Source: Pinus tabuliformis
Taxonomy: Eukaryota > Streptophyta > Pinopsida > Pinales > Pinaceae
DNA: 64,000 nucleotides
NCBI GenBank assembly: GCA_031772625.1
Contig: CM062820.1
Span: 85,170,069-85,234,068 of the forward strand
Direction: 5' to 3'
In this document: in pieces, positions 12,097 to 22,267 of the stretch
Layout of the letters: every line of letters begins with the position of its first letter
Position numbering within the stretch: the first letter of the stretch is position 1
Notes under the pieces: model-generated
The model's database searches: none
Told to the model about the DNA's origin: nothing
What the model saw: only the letters and a program-made list of their open reading frames with translations
Position numbers and translations under genes: made by a program

Positions 12097-13400
12097 TCAT
12101 CTTCTATGGAAAGTATTTTTTAAGGATCTACCCATTAACAGGCAAAGATTGTTTTTCCCTGCTAAATCTTGCAACATAAAAGTTGATGGACCTATGATTT
12201 CAACAATTTGGAATGGGCTAAACCACATTTGTTGGAATTTAGAATTTTTGTCTTTTTCCTCATGAACCTTATCCCATTTCAAAACTAAATCTCCAATTTG
12301 AAAATCCTTCCTAGATACCATGCTTGAATCAAAGGAAGCCTTTACTAATGCTTGATGATGAGTGTGTGTGATTTTAGCCTATTCTCGTTGCTCTTCTAGC
12401 TTAAGGATCTACAATTTTCTTAGTTGTAAAGATGAATTTGGTGTTTCGTCAATAAATTGAACTAATGCCAAAGAAGGAATTGCTAGATGAGTTGGGAGAA
12501 CTACTTCTTTCCCATAAACCAAATTAAAGGGAGAAGTGCCAATGGAAGCCTTTTGGGTAATTCGGTCTGCCCATAAAGCATACATCAAAGATTTGTGCCA
12601 ATTTTTATGATTCTGATCAATGGTTCGCTTTATGATTCTGATCAAGTTTTTATTTATTGATTCGGCCAACCCATTCCCTTGTGGGTAATAATTGGCAGAA
12701 TATTTAAGCTTAAAACCTCTTTTAAGTGCAAATTCAGTCATAGAATTGCAAAAAAAATATGATACATTATCAAACATTAAAGCAGAAGATAAACCAAACC
12801 TAGTGATTATGAACTGATCTATGAAATCAATGATATGTTCAACATTGGCTGTCTTGAGTGGAACTGCTTCTACCCATTTAGTAAAATAATATGTAGCTGT
12901 AAGGATATACCTATGTTGTTTAGAAGAGTGAGGAACGATCTCACCTATTATATCCAATCCCCATTGATCAAAAGGTTGATCGATATTGACTCGTTGCAAA
13001 GGAAATGATGGTTTCTTTTTTCTTTCGGCAGCAGTTTGACAAATTTGACATTTCCTTATATAGCTATGTGCATCTTTAAATAGTGTAGGCCAATAGTATC
13101 CTGTGCACAAGATTTTATGTGTTGTAGCATCTCCTGCATAATGTCCACCTGCTGGTCCATCATGGAGCTCCTGCAACACCTTTTCAGCTTTATATTTCTC
13201 AAGACATCGAAGGAGAACAGAATCATATTTTATCCTTAAAAGTACATCATTTATGAGTTGATATTGCTTAGCCTTCTATCTTAAAGCTCTTTTCTTTGTA
13301 TAATCCATATTTGAAGGAGTGTATCCCTTCTTTAGATAAAATATGATATCAACATATCTTGATTCAATATCGTTTAGGCTTACCTCATACATTTGTACCT
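12097..13400 (-). pseudogene. Gypsy-G integrase
   Basis: It inserts the cDNA into host DNA. Reading down: the HHCC zinc region (HDGPAGGHYAG near 13,150, CQICQ near 13,045), then a DDE core with WGLDIIGE near 12,950, MFDNVSYF near 12,775 and YPQGNGLAESINKN near 12,680. A C-terminal module (FQIGDLVLKW to FMLQDLAGK, 12,310-12,150) resembles the GPY/F-type tail. In-frame TAG stops lie at 13276, 12409 and 12379. The three acidic core residues are present. Confidence 0.9.
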
Positions 13401-13533
13401 CTTGATTTGAAGATGATATTTCAGAAACAAGCGAAGCTCCAGCCAACATCTTGCAAAATCCTTGACCTTTTACATTATTTGCTAGCCTGATCTCAGCATC
13501 GTATTCTTGTAAGGCAGTGACCCAATTTTCTCT

Positions 13534-14148
13534 CTATTCACCCACATCTTTCTGTACCAAAATCTTTCTTACCGCTGGAAACGGTACTATGATCTTTGTA
13601 TGGGTTTTAAGAAGAAAGGGCTTAAAATATTTGATCACTTTGAAAACAGCATAAGCTTGTTTCTCAACGTTAGAATAATTTAATTCAGCCCCTTGCAGAT
13701 TTGAACTAAAGAAGGCAATTGGGGCTTCTGCCTTATCTTGATTGGCTTGAGTGAGTATCGCAGCATATGACTTATCAGAGGCAAACGTGTACAAAATAAA
13801 AGGATTGGAAAAATTTGGAGTCGCTAAGGATGGGGCATTAATAATCTCTTGCTTAATCAGATTGAATGCTTTGTATTTTTCTTGGCCCCATTTGAAAATT
13901 GAATTATTTTTTATCATTGCTTGTAATGGTGACACAATTCTTGAGAAGTCTGGAACAAATCTTTTGACAAAATTAATCTGGCCAAGGAAGGATTTCATGG
14001 CTTTCTTATTATGCGGCAAGGATATTTTGGAGATTTCCTTAATTCTGTCGGGATCAATATGGATTCTAGATTTTGACACTATAAATCCAAGAAGTTTTCC
14101 TTCACTTAATGCAAAAAAGCATTTTTTTTGGGTTAAGTGAAATCCCAT
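13534..14148 (-). pseudogene. Gypsy-G RNase H attached to reverse transcriptase
   Basis: Connection and RNase H domains. KKAMKSFLGQINFVKRFVPD (about 14,020-13,960) is the usual thumb/connection motif; FILYTFASDKSYAAILTQ (about 13,800) replaces the usual TDAS with TFASD; and LNYSNVEKQAYAVFKVIKYF (about 13,680-13,625) is the conserved segment around the catalytic Glu. It ends at a TAG at 13534. Relative to the RT segment above it is shifted, with a frame change between about 14,110 and 14,145 beside a homopolymer run. Confidence 0.85.
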
Positions 14149-14960
14149 ACCTTTGGCAACATTGGAAGATTTGCTTTAAGTCTCTAAGGTGATTACCGCG
14201 TTTTTTAGAATATATTGTTATGTCATCCAAGTAAATCACCACTGATTTGTTTACTAATCCCTTAAATGCGATATCCATGGCCCTTTGAAATGTAGCGACA
14301 GTGTTAATCAAACCAAACGACATTTTTTGATATGCATAATTACCCCATTTGGTTCTGAATGTGGTTTTTAGGTGATCATCAGGATACACCAAGACCTGGT
14401 TGTAGTTGGAGAAACCATCTAAAAAGGACATTAATTATGATCCTACAACTGCTTGCAATATTTGTTCCATAGGAGGCAGGGGAAAATTATCCTTTTGATA
14501 GGCTTTGTTAAGATTTCGAAAGTCAATACAAATATCTCTGTTTTTTTTTTCTAACTGGGACCATATTGGAAATCCACCTAGAATGTTGAACAGGAAAAAT
14601 ATTTTTGGCTTTCAATAATTTATTAAGCTCAGACTTAATTTGACTTTCGAGATTAGGATGGATTTTTCTCAGCTTTCGCTGGACAGGTTTTTCATCAGCT
14701 ATCATTGGGATAGTATGTTGAATAATCGAAGTGTCGTAAGTCTTAAGGTCATCGTAGTTCCAGGCAAAGACGTTTTTGTATTGTTTCCGAAGTCGAACGT
14801 AGGCTAATTTTTCTTCTGGGGCTAGGCCATGACCTAGGTTGATATTCTGTGGCTTGGTATCCATTCCTAGATTTACTAATTCATAGTTTAGAGTTGAACT
14901 CTGAAGTTTTGAATTGGTAGATTTTTTAAAAAGGTCTTTTAAATCATATAGGTCTTCCAA
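14102..14960 (-). pseudogene. Gypsy-G reverse transcriptase
   Basis: RT fingers and palm. RWISNMVPVRKK near 14,560, SFLDGFSNYNQV near 14,420, TTFRTKWGNYAYQKMSFGL near 14,330 and the active site VIYLDD near 14,235. A TAA interrupts the frame at about 14,432 and a frame change lies near 14,520 in a T-run. The order and motifs are standard for Ty3/gypsy. The protein copies the element RNA into DNA in the particle. Confidence 0.9.
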
Positions 14961-15104
14961 CTTGACTACATATATTGGTATAACATTATTAGTGCTTTCT
15001 TTTTGTAACTGCTGGTCATGTTGGTCCTCATCAATTATCTGATTAGTGTAAGATCCTTCCGATGTCAGGAAACTTACAATATCATGATCATCGTTGAAAA
15101 TTCT

Positions 15105-15600
15105 CTAGTTTGTAACATTATCAGGGATGGAGGGCCTAAAGATCAATTGGATTGAGAATCTGTCTAGGCTATAGTCTTTTGATGGAATGAGTTTGGAAGC
15201 TACATTAGCCAGGAGGTCAACACTAGCATTTTGGAGTCTGGGAATAGGTGAAATATTAAATGCTATAAAATGTTCAGTCAGATCTTGCACTAAAGATTGA
15301 TAATGTTTTAAATGACCTGATACACAATGTATAGTATTTCATACCTATTTAATAACAATCTCAGAGTCTCCGAAGACTTGTAGATACTTGATATCTAATC
15401 CGATTGCTTTATATAGTCCTTGGACTAGAGCTTTGTATTCTGCAGTGTTGTTTGTGCAATCAAACTCGAGTCTACATGTTAGCATAGTTTTGTTTCCCTT
15501 TGGACTAACTAATATAAATCCTGCTCCTGCTCCATCATTAGACTTAGAACCATCAAAAAATAATTTCCAAAATAAAGATTTATCTATAGGATTATCTATA
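15105..15600 (-). pseudogene. Gypsy-G additional RNase H domain, located before RT
   Basis: A second, separate RNase H. LFFDGSKSNDGAGAGFILVS near 15,570-15,510 has the first Asp; CTNNTAEYKALVQGL near 15,450 has the Glu; VFGDSEIVIK near 15,370 has the second Asp; and LQNASVDLLANVASK near 15,230-15,190 has the final Asp. This pattern (NNTAEY, GDS, A.LANLAS) is that of the 'archaeal-type' RNase H known from plant Tat elements. Here it lies between protease and RT. TAG at 15345 and TGA at 15339 break it. Confidence 0.85.
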
Positions 15601-15639
15601 AAATTAACACATTTAGCACTATCTGTTTGAGAAAAGTTT

Positions 15640-16160
15640 TCCACTTGAGACAGAACAAAATGTTCTAGGTAAGGCGAAGTATGAGTATTAAAATTTCCTA
15701 AGAAAGAATCAACAGAATAGTTGCCAATTATATTGTTGTTGTATGCTACAGGTTCATTTTCGCCTTCTAATTTTGTCACTATGTATATTTTGTGTCTTTC
15801 TCGCTTAACCTTTATCTGATTTGGTTTACCATTGTAAGGGAGCCACATATGCAACCAATCGGTCGCAAAGTATCCATGAAGCTTTTTAGACCAATCCCTA
15901 CTAAGAATTAAACCATAAAATTTGGGAATGTCTGCAACTAGAATATCAATAACTTGACATACCTTTGGATTAGATGACAACCTTATGGTAACTTGATTTA
16001 GTTCATCGATTACTTCAACCTGCGATCGGTCGAGCTGAACTACGCGTACTGCAGATTTTTGAGTTGGACATTTAACTTTGCACATATTGTTTTAGGTAAA
16101 AATATTAGATGAAGCTCCTAAATCTACCAAATAGTTATGTAAGTTTTTATTGAAAATTTC
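15640..16160 (-). pseudogene. Gypsy-G aspartic protease
   Basis: LVDLGASSNIF near 16,130 is a retropepsin active site with Leu where Ser/Thr is usual. The following fold elements VRVVQLDRSQVEVIDEL and VADIPKFYGLILSRDW (near 15,920) match gypsy proteases, where the last is usually DILLGRDW. A TAA at about 16,092 separates the active site from the rest. It would have cut the Gag-Pol polyprotein. Confidence 0.8.
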
Positions 16161-18073
16161 GTAAGTAAGAAGGAATGGGGGGTATGGGATTTTGACCTAC
16201 CTCCAATTAAAGCAATATCATTCAGATCAACTTTGTTTTTCATATTAGTTGGAGGTTTTCCCATCTCATGAGAAGCTCGTGAGATTACAGCGTCAAGAAG
16301 AGGTGCAACGGGTACTGCACGTAACTCTTTCAAAAGTATCTTTTGTTGATGTTTCAATTTGCTCAATTCATGAAAAGTAATGTTAGCCCTAGTCTTCTTC
16401 ATATCTTCAACGATATTATATTCCATCTCATCAGAAACAATCAGTGTTTTTGATGGAGATGAGGGATTAGATTGGACTAGGCTTGTTTGAGTCGCTTTTG
16501 GTGATGATTTCTTACCTGTGACTTTATCTTTAGATGTCGAGCTTGCGCTCTTCTGTTTAGGACTAGATTGTGGAGGATCGAGTTGATTTCTACTTCTTGT
16601 ACTAACTGGTAATACCTATTGACCCTCTTCGTCTAGAAGAATGAAGTCCCACATTCCCTATACTTATACAACTTGACCTTCATCAATAGGTTCTTCATTA
16701 GAAACTTCTCTTCTTCATTTGATTCTGCATTTGTTATAGCATTGGGATGCTTTGAATCAGTTGAGGGATTTTTTCTATAAGGCTTGTAGGGCTTTTTCGA
16801 AGAAGTCTTTGCTACTTGTTTCTTAATGTCAACCATTTCGTTGGACATGGTTTTTAATACTTTCTGTAATCCTTCTAAATCAAATGGGTCTTTTGATTGC
16901 TTTTTCTTAGGATCATCTTTAAAAGTAACCTTCTTAGATTTTCTTTCATCGACAGCGTTTTTCTTTTCTAAAGCTAAAATACGTTTCTCTACCGCTATCG
17001 CTTCCTTCATGTTTTCAACTAATGTTGTCTTGGTAGCCCTATCAATGAAGATCGCTATGTTTGATGGTAAAGCGGATATGTACCATTCAATTCGAACTTC
17101 TTCACTAGGCTTGGAAGAGGTCGGAATTTTATTCAAAACCTTGTTGAAATGCGAGTTAAAATCTTTGATAGGTTCTCTTGATTTAACTTTTAGATTTGAT
17201 AGATCATTAATCAGTGTTGCTGTAGATCTATCATTGCCGAAGTTAGTCAGGAATTTCTCTTCGAAAATGTCCCAACTAGTGATGGATCCTGATGGTAATA
17301 AAATGTACCAGGATCTGGCTACTCCTTGTAGAGTATAAGGGAAAAGTCGAACAACAACATCTTCATTAGTAACACCATTTAAATTTATCGATAACATAAA
17401 GTTGTTTATGTGTTATTCTGCTAGCATGCCTACTTCAGGATTAAACTGAGGTAGCCATTTTTCAGGATGGGCTGGTAATTGACTTAAGGGGTTTGGCATT
17501 AAGTCTGCCCTTGGGTTATTCCATGGGGTTTGAGCCATCGTTGAACTACTAACAGAGGAAAGCAGACGAAGTTGCTTGTGGAAAGGATGAAGATGTTAAA
17601 TTTCGAGTAGTCTGATGGACAACAATTTGAAGTGGAGGGGTGGATGGTTGACTTTGCAATGGAGAAGTTGGAATGGATGTTGATGATGAAAGAGTCTCAC
17701 TATTAGACCCTTGAGGTGATTTCATTGCTTTTTTCCTTTTAGGTAGAGGTAATGCGGTTGGTTCGATACCAAACTTTTCACTCTACAATCTGGTTAGAGG
17801 ATGAGAAGGATTGTATTGTGAAGTCACACTACCTTGAGATATTTCAAAATTTTGTGGTGATATGGAAAATCCTTGAAGTTTATGAATCAAAGATTCAACT
17901 TCAGTGGGTTCAATAGTAGATTCCTCTAAAATTTTTGGGTTTATGGCAATGACTGTTGTTTTCTTAACTTCTCGCTTAGGATTTAAAGATTTGGAATGCG
18001 ATGGAGAATTCGGGGGAGATGTTGAGGGAGATTTACTCTCACAATGGTATTTAGATTTGGATTTACTAGCCAT
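16124..18073 (-). pseudogene. Gypsy-G gag
   Basis: It starts with a Ser/Lys-rich segment (MASKSKSKYHCESK at 18073), only 29 bases past the primer-binding site, and is broken by TAG at 17783. The conserved retrotransposon gag fold is at 17,397-17,080: VVRLFPYTLQGVARSWYILL, SITSWDIFEEKFLTNF, REPIKDFNSHFNKVL. A Lys-rich C-terminal region follows at about 16,960-16,700. No CCHC knuckle is visible. Frames change near 17,400-17,600 and 16,640, with another TAG at 16616. The section 16,426-16,124 leads into protease. Confidence 0.8.
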
Positions 18074-18085
18074 TCATAGTTCGAG

Positions 18086-18102
18086 CCCTCCTTCTAGTGC
18101 CA
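18086..18102 (-). promoter_or_regulatory. Gypsy-G primer-binding site
   Basis: On the minus strand, TGGCACTAGAAGGAGGG starts four bases after the inner edge of the 5' LTR (18107). The TGG start and position fit a tRNA 3' end. I cannot name the tRNA with confidence. Confidence 0.65.
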
Positions 18103-18106
18103 AATA

Positions 18107-19979
18107 TGTTGAAGCCCTGAAAATCGGGTTTACAATAAGGGGGATACCCACCCGGTCTGGACCTTGAAAGCAGCTCCTTTTCCGTTTGCGATGATGGGTC
18201 CAACTGGGGATAATGGGACCAGTTTCCCAATTTGTGTTTGTGGATTAATATTTATATTTTCTAAATATTTCTAAGTAAAATGCTTTTAATCTAAGTCTAA
18301 TTTAAAAATGCAATGGTATTCTAATGAACATAAATATTTAAGTCTAAAACTAACCCGAGATTCAACTTTTTACTTATGCGATCTAAAATAATTTCGAACA
18401 GCAATTCGTAATAAATATCATTCAATCGCTATAAGAAAAGAATTCAATAAAAATGAATTATTTCATATAAAAAGTTAGCTGAAACAATTGTTAGAAGCAT
18501 ATCGCATAATAAGTCATTCAAATATTGAGCATAAACAGAATAGTCATCACCGTACAAAAGTGCCAAATGATAACTCAAACATTCAGGCTTCCATATATAA
18601 ATAACTGAGCATAAAATATTACTTAGACACATAAGAAGAAATCGTTAAAGGATAAAAATACCATTGATAACAAGTCCTACTTATGAGCTTCAGCAATATA
18701 GATTTATCTCTTCCTAATTCAACATCTACTAAAATTACAAAAGTGCATTTCAGTAGCAGAAATTAGACACATATATCAATAAATCTTATTCCATTTATTC
18801 ATCAAAACCTCCTCTGAGGGTGCAGAAGTTCATGTTCTGAGGAAATGTTTTTGACAAATTTCAGGACCCTTCTCTAAATGCATGAGAGGGGTTGAAATAC
18901 TACTTAAATACTAAAAATTGTTTTTTACAAAAATATAGGAGGTTTAAATGACCGTCCTCATCTAACGCAAAAATAAATTAAAACTAAAACTAAAACTGAA
19001 TCTAGAAATTAACTATCTATGTATCTGTTCCTTGTGGTCACAAGCATTCAACATTGGCTTGAGGAGTGTTAGTTGGCCGACTTCCGATTTTAGTTGCCCT
19101 GCAAAAACAGAATCGGTAAGTGCTAGCGCTATCTTCTCAGGAGAGTTCATAAGGCATTTGAGATTCATGCATTGACTGTGCGATTTAACCAAGTACTGCC
19201 AATAAGTTTTGCAATTTAACTTGGTTAACTTCTTGATGGACTCTGCCTTTTCCTAAGCTTTCTCTCTCCAGCTTATCTGCAGTTGCCGTGCCTTTGGGAG
19301 AAATCCTGGTTGGGTCTCTAAAATGAGATTTGCTCTATGCAGGTTTTCATTGACACAGTCAATGACATTGTTTGCCGTTGTAGCTCCTTCTTCTGCTGCC
19401 ATGCGTCGGGCACTGAATGGAATCGTTAGATTTTGGCCAAATCTGCTTACCGCCTAAGGGTGCACCTGATAAATACCGTTGGTTTTGGGGCGTGAGTTCC
19501 ACCTTTAGCCTTTAGTGCTTTTCCTTGTGGTTTTCTGGCTTACATGCGATCGAATGCTCAGGGGATTTCCTTTTCGAGGGGTTTTTCACAGTGATGCACG
19601 ATCCTGCATCAGAAACCGCTTCCTTTTTCTGATCCGGGCTTCCCAGGTGATTTTTTTGCCTCTTGCATGGTCTTGATGGGCCTTAGTTAGCTCACTTTGC
19701 CCTTTTTTGATGGTTCTTCCCTTGCTGACCAGCTCTTGGTACACTCTGCCAAATCTTCGTTTTCCTTGGCAAACTTTTCTATGAATTGCTTGTTGTAGGT
19801 TGCCTACGGTTCTGGTAGGTGATACATAAGCCTTAAATCTTGTGATCCAATGAGGTCTTTGCCTCGAGTCTTGAATTTTCTATCTGTTATATCGGCACTG
19901 TCCAGTTCCACTTGACCATGTCCGTGTATGGAAGAATCTTTGGCCTTGCCGCTATTCGGTGGAAGAATGAACATGCAAG
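18107..19979 (-). repeat. Gypsy-G 5' LTR, first segment
   Basis: Matches 8235 to about 10,100 of the other LTR. It is interrupted by Copia-Y after 19979. The last five bases, GCAAG, are the Copia-Y target site. Confidence 0.9.
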
Positions 19980-20054
19980 TGTTGGAAATAATACTGAGAG
20001 GGGGGGTGAATCAGTATTATCTGATTAATCAAACTTTTTAAATGCTCAGAAACA

Positions 20055-20120
20055 TATACGCTACTTCAGTTAAGTGAACCAGCGTGTACACGCTACTGTG
20101 ACGAAGTAAAACAGCGTATA
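20055..20120. repeat. 66-bp paired-hairpin module 1
   Basis: TATACGC (20055), 20 bases, GCGTGTACACGC (20082-20093, a perfect palindrome), 20 bases, GCGTATA (20114-20120). Confidence 0.85.
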
Positions 20121-20737
20121 GGAAGAAAACTCACAATTTAGTTAGCTTATTCTTCAATTAAGTGCATCAGGACATTATTCATCACATTAACAGTAAACAT
20201 GTGCAGTAAAACAGAACAGATAAAAAGCCACACACATGAACACCAAGATATAAGGTGGAAACCCAATGTGGGTGAAAACCACCTGCTGCAAGTTGTCTCT
20301 ATCTTTCTTTAATATGAAACTTCAGTTTACAATCTTTTGCACTGGTGCAGCCTTATACCAGTACGCAGGCTACAACCTGCAGAAGGCTTCAACCTTCTCT
20401 CGTTCTCCAAACTTCCTTGGAAGCGAGCTCCAACCCCCTTTGCTCTTGTACTAGCCAAGATACTAGTACGTCGGTGCTGACCTACAATCTTCCTTCTTTC
20501 AGATATCACTTTTCATACATTTTCAGACTTGGATATTCCTGAAGCACAACATTACAATCTGAAGACCACAAATCATTCAATTTCCACAACAGATCATTGA
20601 AGCATAAAACAACCAAACTTTGAATCACTGAACCACTGAACCCTGTCAATCACCAGTTACCAGAACACAGAGCAGACTACAGAACTCTGCAATAACAGTC
20701 AGACCCCACTGTAAACCCAAAATCAAGCTTCAAAAGA

Positions 20738-20803
20738 TATACGCTACTTCAATGAGCAAAACCCGCGTATACACGCTCTTTTACCGAAGCCAACCTGCGT
20801 ACA
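20738..20803. repeat. 66-bp paired-hairpin module 2
   Basis: TATACGC (20738), 20 bases, GCGTATACACGC (20765-20776), 20 bases, GCGTACA (20797-20803). The left stem is a perfect 7-bp inverted repeat; the right stem has mismatches. Confidence 0.85.
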
Positions 20804-21259
20804 GATCTAAAAAATAAACTTTCTCAATTTGCAGCTGTACCAGACATTAGTTAGATCCAAAACGTAACATTGCGACAATATGCAGATCTAGAAATACGCA
20901 TAATCAACCATATCATGATAGTGCATTTCAAACCATTAGATCCCGATCTATCCTTAGATCTAGTCTTCCATCAACCGATGTGATCTCTCCTTGGCTTAGA
21001 TCAAGCAACCCAGAACCTGCATATCAGATCTCTTTCTCTCTTAGATATTCAAGCCTTGTCGAAAGATGATTTTGCCTAATGATCTTCTTCTCCTTATATA
21101 GTCTTAGGCCTAGCTCAATACCAAGAGCCAAAACCATAGTAACACAATACCATCAACTTCAAAACTAGGGATCGACACGCCCGTCGAGACACAATGGTTC
21201 GAAATCATAGGCACAACTTCCAAGGACTAACCACCATGGACCAAAGGAACCTTTCCACA

Positions 21260-21325
21260 TACACGCGCTTTTTATGAATCGAACTTGCGTGTACACGTGA
21301 CTTGGGCTTAACGAAACGGCGTGTA
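21260..21325. repeat. 66-bp paired-hairpin module 3
   Basis: TACACGC (21260), 20 bases, GCGTGTACACGT (21287-21298), 20 bases, GCGTGTA (21319-21325). The right LTR copy has C in place of the final T, which restores a perfect palindrome and stem. Confidence 0.85.
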
Positions 21326-21460
21326 TGAGCTTCCTTGGTATGCTGTACTGAGATCTGTCTTCTGATTAAGTTGCCATCACCTGTACCAACCTCTGAGCAC
21401 CTGTACCATCCTCTGAGTGAGTTGCCATCAAGGACAACACTTGAATCATAATGCCAACAA

Positions 21461-21472
21461 TCTCCCCCTTTG
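21461..21472 (-). promoter_or_regulatory. Copia-Y polypurine tract
   Basis: On the minus strand AAAGGGGGAGAT directly precedes the 3' LTR. It primes plus-strand DNA synthesis. Four more AGGGGGAG tracts lie at 21503, 21537, 21586 and 21996. Confidence 0.9.
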
Positions 21473-22267
21473 GACTTGATGGCAACCATCACACCAAGTC
21501 ACTCTCCCCCTTTGACATCAAGGGCAAAGGGCTGTGCTCCCCCTGAGGACATGCTGATATCTCTGTTTGGCTGTGCTGACTTGTGCTCCCCCTGACCGAA
21601 GGCCAGATCTGCAAAAGATGTTCTTCAACAAGAACCAAGCCTTATACACCATAAGGGACCTTCCTATCACCAAAAGACTCAATACATACATCCATACTCC
21701 CTACCAAGAGGGGACATAACAGAAACAACCAATTATATTACAGCATTCATCCCAGGCATAGTGGGGAAACCAACAAAGGCCGTTACATGACCTTGATACC
21801 ATAAAAGAGATATGACAAGAGAGATACATGACATAGAGACAACAGATCTAGACCAAGACTTAGGAAAGACACCAGCAGCATCTGATTAAACATCTTGTTA
21901 GATCAGCAACCAGAATTTCTTTCTGAGCTCCTTCTCCTGAAACCAACAACCAAAACATCTGAATGCCAACAATGCTTTATGAGACTTTTGAGCTGCTCCC
22001 CCTGAACCTGTGCCTGTTGCACTCCCTGAAACTGTGCCTGAAGAATTCTGACATTCCTATTGCTGTTCAGAACTTCAGAGTTTTCCCTTGCTGTTCAGAA
22101 CTTCATATACGCGTTTTATCCTGTACAAAACAGCGTATGTACGCGGATATTCTTTCTGCAACAAGCGTCCAGCATACACGCGACTTACCCAGCATGAATC
22201 CGCGTGTATACGCACATATCTCTTCCGTAACCTGCGTATACCAACTTTTCTGTAGAACAAACAAACT
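21473..22267 (-). other. Copia-Y 3' noncoding region
   Basis: Between the pol stop and the polypurine tract. No env-like gene. It holds four repeated AGGGGGAG tracts and two tandem 66-bp modules. Confidence 0.8.
22106..22240. repeat. 66-bp paired-hairpin modules 4 and 5, adjacent
   Basis: Module 4 is 22106-22171: TATACGC, 20, GCGTATGTACGC, 20, GCGTCCA. Module 5 is 22175-22240: TACACGC, 20, GCGTGTATACGC, 20, GCGTATA. Three bases separate them. They lie outside the LTR, 28 bp past the end of pol. Confidence 0.85.

Larger units (their letters stand above)
19980..21459 (-). repeat. Copia-Y 3' LTR
   Basis: 1,480 bp, 99.7% identical to 27190-28669. TG...CA ends. It holds three of the 66-bp modules. 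Confidence 0.95.
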
